The position numbers were made by a program, and so were the translations under genes. A stretch of DNA of 64,000 nt from Guyanagaster necrorhizus (taxonomy: Eukaryota; Basidiomycota; Agaricomycetes; Agaricales; Physalacriaceae). Below the pieces are notes generated by a model, which searched no databases, was not told the DNA's origin, and worked only from the letters and a program-made list of their open reading frames with translations. Shown piece after piece: positions 47,101 through 57,829 of the stretch. How positions within the stretch are numbered: position 1 is the first letter of the stretch; each line of letters starts with the position of its first letter. The DNA lies in NCBI RefSeq assembly GCF_019112545.1, contig NW_025064919.1, positions 139,436-203,435 of the forward strand, given 5' to 3'.

Positions 47101-48740
47101 ATGTCAAATGTCTCACTCAACAGTACACTCGGTGCGTTCGTTATTGGTGCTGTTTTGGGAAACATGTACGTCTATTTTAGCTTCTCACCATGAAACTACA
47201 TGATATCGGTTCTGCGCAGTCTCTTTGGCATAACGTGCCTTCAATCGTCATTGTATTACGGAAATTACCCGAATGACGGGTAGATCTATAAGACTTCAGT
47301 TTGTGTTTATCATCTCACTCGAAAGACTCAATACTGATGATGTTGCTGATGACGAGCAGGTAGGGATTATCTGGTAGGTTTCTTCACTTGACTTCCATTT
47401 TGATGTATCTGAAAACTACGCATAGGGTCCTAGATACTATCGACATTGCAGCTACCACCCATGTTTGGTATTTCTATTCTGTCAAGAACTTCGGGGATGT
47501 TCAAGCTTTTACTCAAGGTACCATCGTGTGGTATGTTCTAGTTCATAGGATGTTTTCTGTTATTCATTGACTTGCCTTCTGCATAGGAGTTTTAAGGTTT
47601 GTGTTGTGTCTTCTCGATCTGACCATGTTACTTGAATCGCCCAGCTGCATATCTTGATTTGTGTATGTACCTGATCATTCATATCTCTTTATCGTGAGCT
47701 TCATTCTAAATTTTCACCCAGGTCGCTATCCGAGTCTTTGTCCAAGGGTGAGGATTCACACTTGACTCATTCACGGCCGAATTGAAATGTCTCCTGTGTA
47801 GGGTGTATGCGCTATGCTTATGGAAACGTACATTCACATACAATTAGTGGGAAAACACTTTTACAACGCGACTGGCATACTGTGGTTCATCGTATGTGGA
47901 ATACGCATTTTTGTATCTCTTTCAATGATCACCTTCTCGCCATTCATATTCTTCTCACTGCAGGCAATACCGGTGCAGATAATCCTTCCACTCTCCGGCC
48001 AAAATTCTTTATTAACGACTAACACCTGATAGGTTGTGGGATATGTAAGTCTTGTATACTATTTTCCCATGATACACCAATGACGGGACATCCTGCAGAC
48101 CTTGTTAAAGATGTGTATGCGCTCAGCCAATTCGCACTATTCATTCAATGCCAATGATATCCTCTATAGCTTTCGGTTCCTAGCTTCTCCCAAACACCGT
48201 CCATCAGGGTCCGCATTCAATATCAATGTCTCGGACCCACTATCTTACTTCAATGCAGAACGCTCTCATCTCGTTGTTTTCCACTAGCGTAGCAGCCGAG
48301 TTCATCTTGTCGGTTGCGATGATCTACATTCTGAATAAGGGCAGGACCGCTTCAGTGTTTCCCGGGTCAGTTTATTTATTTGCGTGTTAATGCCTCTCCG
48401 ACGCCTGTACAGCATCATTGCGACACTTGTAACATTAATGCAGTTGGTTCTAATATCAGGGTTAGCTACGAGGTCAGTAAATTCCCTTCCAATTTTTCGC
48501 CGTGGCCTGACGACAACCTACTTAGCTTGTATTCGATGTTCATTCTGGTTGCGGTATTATCCATGGTTCGTCCGAATGATACCGGTGCTCGCAATCCATG
48601 TCACAGTTTGTCGTTTGGCCAGATACTCTCATATTCTTCGGCGTCGATTGTTTACAACCTAAAAGTCAGTCTTTCTGACATTAAATCCATACTGAATATT
48701 GTGATGTTAACCTTTACTTATAGTCTTCATTAACTCTCTG
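47101..48740 (+). pseudogene. DUF6534-like seven-helix protein gene, copy 2 (nonsense)
   Basis: Starts MSNVSLNSTLGAFVIGAVLG, the DUF6534-type first helix, then after an intron a short block equivalent to FGITCLQSSMYYKNYPNDG in copy 3. In place of the tryptophan codon TGG of copy 3 it has TAG (about 47,280), a G-to-A change that ends the protein early. Exons for YFYSVKNFGDVQAFTQGT, the membrane core and the GRTASVFP region follow in order. It starts about 330 bases outside the inverted-repeat boundary at 47,435, so its 5' exons are unique to this side. Confidence 0.7.
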
Positions 48741-48799
48741 TTGGCTATGTACGTTCTCAGGTAACGATTTCATGGACGTTCACTCAACTTCAAATATGA

Positions 48800-50680
48800 T
48801 AGGCTGAATGCAAGGAAAATGATTCGAAATGTGGATCAATCCATCCGCCTACAAACGAGTGACTCCTCTGGATTGGCTCCCGAATGTGTACGGGACCACT
48901 GTAGGAAGGATAAAGTACGTTCCCCGATATCCACTTGACGTATATTAACGGGCTGGTAGCAAGCCATTGTTGTACCAATGAATACTGAGTCAGAAACTGT
49001 TTGATTTCCACTCATATGCTAGTTGTATTTATGATTGCGCTTTCCATATTCAGAGCACTAGTCATCATAAAATGAACAGAGTTTAGATACCGCAAACGCG
49101 TTGTCCATTTGATGTCTGCTGGTGTATGCTGATCCTTCAGCTAGTCGACCGCCTACTCTCGGTTAGTGAGTCAAGTTCGAAGTACTTGATGTGTACCAAG
49201 AATACTGAGTGATCATACTCGTCAACGTCTTTACATTACCATGTCCTCGTGAAACAAGCAAAGGAAGTCGCTAATTTTTCCTGCGAAGTGCGCCAACTAG
49301 ACTACACGTCTCCTGCACACCGAGGCAAAGGGATAACAGGACTAGTAATGAACGGACGAACAATTATGAACGAGATCAAGAAAGGTCGCGCACCACCGCA
49401 TCCTAGGAAGCGCGTTCGTAGTGGGTTTTCTGGAGTCCGGAAAAAAAACTGGAAGGGCATCATGTGACTGTGGAATGCCCTTCAGCGGTCTTTACTAGAA
49501 CCACCATCAGCCACCGTCTCTCTACTCACTAACGCGTAACCCCTTTCGTTTTGTTCCGTTGCTCTCGATGGTATCAAATTATCAAATTATCAATGTACAT
49601 CTAAGACAGTCTTCTGGGAACATATGCCAGATGCGACGTGTTTGCACGATTCGTGAGTCCTTGTTCATCACCTGTCGAAGTTTTGTCAGTGTGTTTTTAC
49701 AGGGTAAGACAAAGAGGGTAAAATGGCAGAGCGACTACATGAATTCCTCCCCAAAAGAAAATTCAAGCAGGCCCGGCCCGACTTTGGATGTTTCCTCTGG
49801 CGAGGCCATTCAACTCTTGGCCTCAGTGACAAGATCAATGTAAAAGGTTCAATGGTGCGTGAATGTTCGTGAAACACTTATTCCATGCTCTAATATCGTT
49901 TCGGTTGGACAACAATTCACTGATGATCCCCAACAGCACTGCATTTTCAATTTGACTTTCAATTTCGAGATTGACGCCAAGCCTTTACACGTATCCCCAA
50001 AAAGGACTTTGATGAGATTTGACCGCCGCTCTTTCTGACACGTTCAAATTCGGGTTCGAAATAGAGGGATCGTGCGTTCTAGATAGCTCGTTGAAACCAT
50101 CTTGGTATCGACTGACATTCTTTCCTTCAGTCTATCTCTATCTGCAATATCTATCGGTGGTAGCTGGCTGAGCCTATGATTGAGTGCTGCCTACAGCCTA
50201 CGGTTCGTCATGTCTGTGGTTATTCCCTTCGTACCCTCATATACAGTGGGAGGAACGTTGGTCTCTTTTGAAATACCGCGCTCGTTCCTCGGGCTATTTT
50301 CTCCTGCTGTGGAGTGCAGTCGTTATGCGGTGTGGTGATTGTAACTATGGACCATATGCAACGGACGTTACGGATTGCATTTCCATTTACAGAAAGCGAA
50401 TGGTGAGCACCTCGCCGAAAGGTAAGGATTCGTCGTTAACTGCGAGGATACTGTTGACTTAGATCGTTCATGCAATCCTTGACCTCTATTCACCACGGCG
50501 GTATCTCACACACAGTGCTATGGATCATGGTCCTCGTCAATCATTCCTGCTGATCACACAAACATATCATCACCGCTCAGCGCTCGCGTACCACATGCTC
50601 GGTGTGCAATTCGTAGGTGGCCTACTTACCTCGCTCTGGTCATGAAACCAGTGACAATGTCATGAAACATAGAAAGCCAT
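48800..50680 (+). repeat. Intervening block of right arm, unassigned relics
   Basis: Counterpart of 34,200-36,230. Contains frames 49,249-49,467 and 50,184-50,462 shared with the left arm. The two sides differ by scattered substitutions and small indels, such as a six-base ATCAAT-type repeat difference just upstream of the secreted gene. No gene is assigned. Confidence 0.5.
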
Positions 50681-50681
50681 G

Positions 50682-50689
50682 TATAAAAG
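50682..50689 (+). promoter_or_regulatory. TATA box of secreted protein gene C
   Basis: TATAAAAG lies 80 bases before the ATG at 50,769, the same spacing as in copy B (34,248 to 34,161). Confidence 0.65.
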
Positions 50690-50768
50690 CCGTTCGAGAC
50701 GAGCTATAGCAGACCATTCCTCCTTTTCTCTTCGCTCCTCTCTTACGTCCTTTGTACTTCAATTCACT

Positions 50769-52124
50769 ATGTTCGCACCAGCAGCCGTGAGTGGTCTGTT
50801 ATCCTAGAACCTTATTGCTCATTTTAATACACACCGACGCCAGTTTATTACGCTTTTGACTGCCCTTTCTGGCGTCGCAGCTGTACCCTTCAGCCAGCTC
50901 GTCAGGACCCTTCCTAAGGACATTTCCCACGTCGCCGTCGACGAGGCCCACGGACACTACCTCGCTTTCAAGCGCGACGGTTCTCTATACGGCAGATACC
51001 CTGTCGATGCACAGTCCAACGGCCTCGAGCGTCGTGCCGCCAGCCAGTGCGCCCAGCTCTCGGTAGATGAAGCCAAAACTCGTCAGTGGCCATGTCTCTT
51101 TCGTTTTCTGTCAGGCTGATCTGTATCCGTGCAGTTCCCGGATGGGATGCCATCGTGCAATATGCCAACAATAATTGGGGCGATGGTTCCCGCACCATTG
51201 TTACTAACCCTTCCGACGTGCGATCCTTCATCGCCTCATCAAATCATTCCCTGACCATTCTTCCAGTACGTCGACAGTCCTGCCCAGGTTTGTATCACAG
51301 ACGATGTCGTCGAGCTCAGTTTCTCCGGTACGTTCAACTTATCACCCTTTTGGTGTTCATTCCAATTCGCGGACAGGCGACCCGGTTTGCCAGACGCACA
51401 CCACCTCTTCTGAGGGTAGCCTCGTTGGTACTTCTGGTGAAGTCGATATCGAAGTCGACCAAGGCTTCAACACTGACACTTCTTACACCCTCACCAGTAT
51501 GTCTTCTCATCTCTCTCTATGAGCATTCAGTTATTGATATGATATCTAGCTGCATCAACGATTGGAGTTTCAGACACATTGACCGTCAAAGTGGGCGTTC
51601 CAGAGGTAGCCGAAGTGACTGACGCTTTGACCATCTCTACCGAGGTCACGGACACGACCTCGAGCACGTACGTTAGACCGTGTTTAAGGCTCTACTTCTC
51701 CCGTTTATATGGTCCATTAGCTTCGACGTATCCTACAACGACGTGAGCAAAGTCACCATAAAGATGACTGCTCCAGAAGGCAAGACTTGTACGGCTACGG
51801 TTAGCTTTTCTTCGAGGAGGTATTTGCAGTTGGCTGACTGTCGAATCTTAGACCAGCACCAAGACTTGTAACATCCAGGCAACAGGAAATATCCGTTACC
51901 TCGCGAGCGGGTGGGTTTGGTTCAACTACGACGATGAGACTGACGGTCACTACAAATGTTCGTATTCTTCCGCGCCTGTTTAAAGACCCTAACATGACAT
52001 CATCACAGGGGCTGCTAGCATCGAAGCGGTCCTCACGAACCAGGATGACCGCTCGAGCTTTGCCGAGTTCAAAGGCTCTATGGTGGCAAATACCCAGACT
52101 AGCTATGCTGGCACCTGCACGTAA
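50769..52124 (+). CDS. Secreted beta-rich protein, copy C
   Basis: Near-identical to copy B and likewise 1,356 bases from ATG to stop. Exon 1 is 50,769-50,786 and exon 2 is 50,844-51,081, followed by several short exons with introns near 51,082, 51,220, 51,330, 51,500, 51,670 and 51,960. Signal peptide, LERR processing site and paired cysteines (ASQC, DPVCQT, GKTC, the last-exon GTC) suggest a secreted, disulphide-bonded protein. Strand-turn-strand text (TLTVKVGVPEVAEV, TEVTDTTSST) and the proline-bearing TAPEGKTC recall aerolysin-type proteins, as an inference only. Within 37.6-57.4 kb it is flanked by seven-helix genes on both sides. Confidence 0.72.
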
Positions 52125-52349
52125 CTGTATCGCCATGACACCAAAATTTGAACTTTAAGACTTCAGCTTAACATATGATTTATTTCGTTTCATGCCCTGG
52201 CATTGATCCATACTATTTATGCTTACAATCCGTATACCATTTCGTTTGTGCCTTGAGTTGCAATAAATGGGCTTTCCTGCATGTTCATTATCGGACCAAG
52301 GCTTGATGTCGGGACAGAAGTAATTTCTAATGACATTTTTTAACATAGC

Positions 52350-53527
52350 TATGGAATACAAGACTGGTATGCTCTGTTTCAAATGATGTGGTGCTTTAGA
52401 ACCTCCAATACCCTTTCATTACTTTATACATTAGTTTTCAATTAGCTAATATCTGGACATTAATTAACACTTTTATATAAGAGTATTTTGTGTCTTTGTG
52501 TGCAATCTTGGATGAGATGGACATAGGACCCATTGTGAGCATGAAGTTTAATTAAGAACATTGGCATCCAGACCAAAGCTGACAATCACATAATCTAATC
52601 AGGCCATTTTCTGAATATATGTCCTCAAAGTGTATATAATCTGAGTGTGATGTAAACAATTAAACTTGTCAACATTAAGCAAAAAGGACCCTGTCTTTCA
52701 TATTAGTTGTTGCCTATTTAGGCAATAATCTGACTAAGCCAATCATTGAGCTTGATAATAAATATCAAATTGTAATCATAGTGAATATAAAATACATCTC
52801 TATAATGCTATAATCTTATAGTTATAATTTGTATGATACATGGTGGCCAAGTTGAGTGTAATTCCTATCCAATGTTTTATTTTATTTATAGATCACATGA
52901 TTTTCACTATCTGGATGATTTGCTTTATCTTCATATTTGAAATTCACCATTGAGCTATGGATATTGGCAAAGTCAGCACCTGTATCAGCCATTCAAGCTG
53001 AAATATTTTTTGCATTTGTCTAAGACCATCCAGTCTTTCATTGAGGACCTGTACTGTGTGTGTTGCATGTCTCCATTAATTAATATTACAGTGTCATAAT
53101 TATGCTTATAATACTTGCTTTTTGTATATGATATTCTTTCAGCCACTAATTTTTTATCATAGCTTGGAAAACAAGGCTGATACTATATCAAGTGTCTATA
53201 AAATAGTTCCCATCTGGTTATCACCTTAAATAAAGGGTTTGACAAAAAATAAATAACTTCAATCATCAATTGTTCATATATATTTGTATCAGCATCTTGG
53301 AAAGGCTTCCACAGCATCAACGGAGATGTAATTGCCTAAGATAGAGCACACTTTTGATAATCCCAATCAAGATAGAAATAGCAAGAATGAAAATTGAATT
53401 TGCCTTATCTGTTGCAGACATTTTCTCCGGGGTCACAGTACCTTGTATAGTAAGAGCAAATATGTGTAAATACTGGGTATTGACATAACCGGTGTATAAC
53501 CGGAGTATACCAGTCTTGTATTCCATA
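52350..53527. mobile_element. Non-autonomous terminal-inverted-repeat DNA element
   Basis: A 1,178-bp insertion starts TATGGAATACAAGACTGG and ends with its inverse; about 23 of 25 terminal bases pair. It is flanked by CATAGC on both sides (52,344-52,349 and 53,528-53,533). The left arm carries the empty site with a single CATAGC (inverse strand, near 32,610), which proves insertion. There is no coding frame; the interior is AT-rich and CG-poor except at the last 200 bases. A six- or seven-base duplication does not fit the common fungal superfamilies I know, so I leave it unclassified. Confidence 0.88.
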
Positions 53528-53649
53528 CATAGCAGTTCACCATTCTAGAAAACTGTGTAGAAATAGGATGTTATGCCAGGAATTTGCATCACAACTAATC
53601 TTTACATCCTCATAACATGCGAAACTGAATACAACTTATTCAATGTGTA

Positions 53650-55040
53650 ATGATCCATGAGATCAAAGCATGTGCATACAGAGCTCCGGGGAGCTCTACT
53701 ATTTACGTTCGCATTGTACTACCAATGCGATCTTATGAATTGTAGCACAGCCACACAAATCTTTTCATTTGACATCTCATCATTACACGGCACCGTACCA
53801 CGCCTGAGCAAGGAAACATGTAACTGCACTATGAAGTTGTAACTTCACTAGTCAACCTCGAAGCCGAGCTTATGACCAAGCAACCCAAGCCATCGTAGAA
53901 CTTGAAGATCTATAGACGAGGAATCCAAAATTAATAATCCCCCCACCTAACCACCGCGGCAGGCCGGAGTCATCGTCATCATAGGTGTTGAGCCAAATTA
54001 TTATGGAGGCTGTCGCATGAAATACATGGTGCCTACCACGTTTGATATTTCGCGGCAGCGGGAGATGATCAAAAACACTGCGTCATTCACTGGACATAAA
54101 CGAATCAAGATGGACCGCGCTTCCTTTTGAATGGGACCGAAAAAATCCATTCTTTATTTTGGGTCTTTATACCAATGCGCCGTGCACGTAAACATTGACA
54201 AGAATTAGGGTAGTAAACCTTTTATACCATTGCAAAAAATTCAGAGGTGACACTACTCTTCTGATCGGGACTATCTGCGCCAATAGGAGAATTTTTTTCT
54301 CGGGTTATATTTGGGAACGCGATGATGTCGATGTTTTGTTTGTTGGATCGAAACATCAGCCATATTCGAAAAAATTTCCCCCAGTACGTTCCCCCGTCTT
54401 CAGCGCGGTTCGCTGTTCTCTGAGTCAAATTCCTGTCTAAATAAGCCAGTATGCCTGTTAATTGTAGTCTTAAATCAGATCTTCGAGCTGCCTTTGATGC
54501 TCTCCAAGTTCATGAGAAGCCGACTGAGCCGACTGATCCGTGGGAGTCGCAGTGTCCTGGAGAATTACTCGGTGTGGAATCAGCACAGATCATCCTGACC
54601 GGTATTGGAAACGCACCGTTTCTCCTCTGGTATGGGCGTCACAAACCTTACAGCCAAGATAATCCACTTAATACCTGAGCCTCAAAGACCACCAACTAAC
54701 CTGTGGAAGATGCTGAGCTTCCTCAGACCGCCTTAGCTATCCTCTTACACAACGTAGAGCACACACCGTTCTTTTTCTATTCTTGTTGCTCATCAGCGCG
54801 TCTTTACTTATCTTCTGTGTCCTCTCAAAGATCCCGAGACCAGACATCAACGGTTACTTGAATACCATCCTTCATGCTTCATAAAATCCTTTATGGTTGG
54901 ATATAATGCGGGAACAACGATAACGCCAATTGTGCTATTCTTAAATACTTTACAGCCTCCTGCACGTCTAGACATGTTCCATATCATGATGGTCAAGTTC
55001 AATATAAATACAGTACCTGAAGGCATTTCATTCCTTGCTT
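53650..55040. other. Intergenic between gene C side and seven-helix copy 3
   Basis: No gene recognised. A 75-codon frame at 54,451-54,678 starts with ATG but has no recognisable motif. The left arm lacks most of this stretch. Confidence 0.45.
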
Positions 55041-55081
55041 AAAAGCGAGATCCGTGGTTCATTTTTTGATCCTCAGCCTCC

Positions 55082-56790
55082 ATGTCAGACGTCTCGCTCA
55101 ACAGCACACTCGGTGCATTCGTTATCGGTGCTGCCTTAGCCAACATGTGCGTGTGCTTCCCACCGCAAAACTAATGTTGATTCCATGCAGTATGTTTGGC
55201 ATAACATGTCTTCAATCCTCAATGTACTACAAAAATTACCCGAATGATGGGTGGATCTATAAGGCTTCCGTTCGTCTTTATCATCTCACTCGAAAGATTC
55301 GATATTAATGATGTTGCTAACGATGAGCACGTAGGGATTATCTGGTAGGTTTCTTCACTTGACTTCCATTTTGACATATCGAGAAACTATGTATAGGGTC
55401 CTAGATACAATCGACATTGCAGTTACTACCCATGTTTGGTATTTCTATTCTATCAAGAACTTTGGGGATGTTCAAGCTTTTACTCAAGGTACCATCGTGT
55501 GGTATGTTCTAGTTCATAGGATTTTTTCTGCTATTCATTGACTTGCTTCCTGCAAAGGAGTTTTAAGGTTTGTGTTGTGTCTTCTCGATCAGATCATGTT
55601 ACTTGAATCACCCAGCTGCATATCTTGATTTGTGTGTGTACCTGATCATCCATACCTCTTTGTCGTGAGCTTCATTCTAAATTTTCACCCAGGTCGCTAT
55701 CCGAGTCTTTGTCCAAGGGTGAGGATTCACACTTGACTCATTCACGGCCGAATTGAAATGTCTCCTGTGTAGAGTGTATGCGCTACGCTTATGGAAACGT
55801 AAATTTTCTTGTCTCAACGCCTAGTTCCACCCTGACACATACGGTTAGTTGGACAACACCTTCATCAATGGATACTGTGGCTGGTTGTATGTGGAACATG
55901 CATTTCTGTATTTCTTGTAATGATCTCCTTCCTTGCCGTTTCAGGTTCTCGTCACTGCAAGCAACGCCGGTGAGGACAATCCTTTCTCTCTCCGGTCAAA
56001 ATTCTTTATTAACGACTAACACCTGATAGGTTGTGGGATATGTAAGCTTTATATACTATTTTCCTGTGATCCATCAATGACGGGACATCCTGCAGACCTT
56101 GTTAAAGATGTGTATGCGCTCAGCCAATTCGCACTAGTCATTCAATGCCAATGATATCCTCTATAGCTTTCGGTTCCTAGCTTCTCCCAAACACCGTCCA
56201 TCAGGGTCCGCATTCAATATCAATGTCTCGGACCCACTATCTTACTTCAATGCAGAACGCTCTCATCTCGTTGTTTGCCACCAGCATATCAGCCGAGTTC
56301 ATCTTATCTGTTGCGATGATCTACACTCTGAATAAGGGCAGGACCGCTTCAGTGTTTCCCAAGTCAGTTATTCATTTGTTTCTTAATGCCTCTCCGACGC
56401 CTATACAGCACCATTGCGACACTTGTAACATTAATGCAGATGGTTCTAATATCAGGGTTAGCTACGAGGTCAGTAAATTCCCTTCCAAGTTTTCGCCGTG
56501 GCCTGACGACAACCTACTTAGCTTGTATTCGATGTTCATTCTAGTCACGGTATTATCCATGGTTCATCCGAATGATACCGGTGCTCACAATCCATGTCAT
56601 AGTTTGTCGTTTGGCCAGATACTCTCATATTCCTTGGCGTCGACTGTTTACAGCCCAAAAGCCAGTCTTTCTGACATTAAATCCATACTGAATATTGTGA
56701 TGTTAACCTTTACTTATAGTCTTCATCAACTCTCTGTTGGCTATGTACGTTATCAGGTAACGATTTTCATGGACGTTCACTGAACTTCAA
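55082..56790 (+). pseudogene. DUF6534-like seven-helix protein gene, copy 3 (least damaged)
   Basis: Start MSDVSLNSTLGAFVIGAALA gives the first helix; an intron (GTGCGT...ATGCAG) is followed by MFGITCLQSSMYYKNYPNDGW. A very short exon (GGATTATCTG) precedes VLDTIDIAVTTHVWYFYS, which matches the family's second and third helices. Later exons include VYALRLWK and ISAEFILSVAMIYTLNKGR, corresponding to the fifth helix. Exons near 55,800-56,030 cannot be joined in frame with confidence, so I call it a probable pseudogene, but a complex functional model is not excluded. Protein role is unknown; such proteins are predicted to sit in membranes. Confidence 0.55.
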
Positions 56791-57559
56791 ATGTGATAGG
56801 CTGAATGCAAGGAAAATGATTCGAAATGTTGATCAATCCTTCCGCCTACAAACGATTGACTCCTCTGGATTGGCTCAGGAAGGTCTACAGGACCACTGTA
56901 GGAAGGATAAGGTATGCTGCGCGATATCCATTTGACGTATGCTAACGGGCTGACAGCAAGCTATTGTTGTATCAATGGATATTGAGTCAGAAACCGTTTA
57001 ATTTCCACTCATATTGTACATGAATCAGCCTATCAATCAAAATCCTTTTTACATACTATCGGCAAGCCAGGAGAGCGTAACTTTCCCATCAATGTCTTCA
57101 CCATACCACCGAGAGCCAAGCGAAGAAACTCACCATAAAGGCCCGAAATTAGACCGCGTCCACTGTACATCAAGCCGATGGACCTGAGGCCAATGGATTA
57201 ACAAACAGACGGACTGAGATCAATGAGGGCTCGTCTACCACCGCATTGTCATCGTAGGTGTGGCCGTTTTACAATATATCCATAGTCCAAGAAGATTCCG
57301 AGCTGGTCTGGTAGCGCAAATTCATCAGATCATTAACATGCGTCGGTTCAGCCATCTGCAGAGTGCATCCAAACGACGGGGCATGTGCGTGCGATTTTGC
57401 GAACTTTGAGGTAGCGAGCCGTGAGTTGTGACAATCAATAAATCAAAAAATTCATAGATCTTTGAGCACTCTTTCGTAGCAGGACGGACACTTGGTTAAT
57501 CCGGCATGTTTGATGGAACCTGTATAGGGCCTGAAGGTAGGGAATTCATACGCTTTTGG

Positions 57560-57815
57560 CGTGGAGAGAGTGTCATTGAAGTTGGTCTTGCAGGTAGCTT
57601 CTATAATCACCGTAGCGGTGCAAGTCCTACCCGCCGGAGCAGCTCTACGGTGACTTTGGTCACGTCGTTGTATGATGCGTCGAAGCAAATCGTAGAACAC
57701 GCACTGGAGTCTTAAAGATGGTACAACGTACGTGCTCGAAGTCGTATCTGTAACCGAAGCAGAGATAGTCAGAGCCTCGGTTACTGCAGAGCGAGTATCC
57801 AATCCGAAGCCACTT
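57560..57815 (-). pseudogene. Fragment of a secreted beta-rich protein gene (copy D)
   Basis: The minus strand carries EALTISASVTDTTSSTYV, then an intron-like GTACG and pieces corresponding to FDVSYND and GRTCTAT of the family. It closely resembles copy A in this part. Both ends are missing and the frame is broken. It lies next to seven-helix copy 3 and just outside the inverted-repeat tail, in opposite orientation to gene C. Confidence 0.7.
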
Positions 57816-57829
57816 CACCGGTATGCGAG

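Larger units (their letters stand above)
47435..57435 (+). repeat. Right arm of the large inverted duplication
   Basis: Partner of 31,205-37,565; see that entry for matched blocks. It differs by the TIR element at 52,350-53,527 and by a fuller second seven-helix gene (copy 3). The boundary at 47,435 is where the left arm stops matching: left sequence continues into an acyl-CoA oxidase fragment, right sequence into the 5' exons of the seven-helix gene. Confidence 0.9.
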
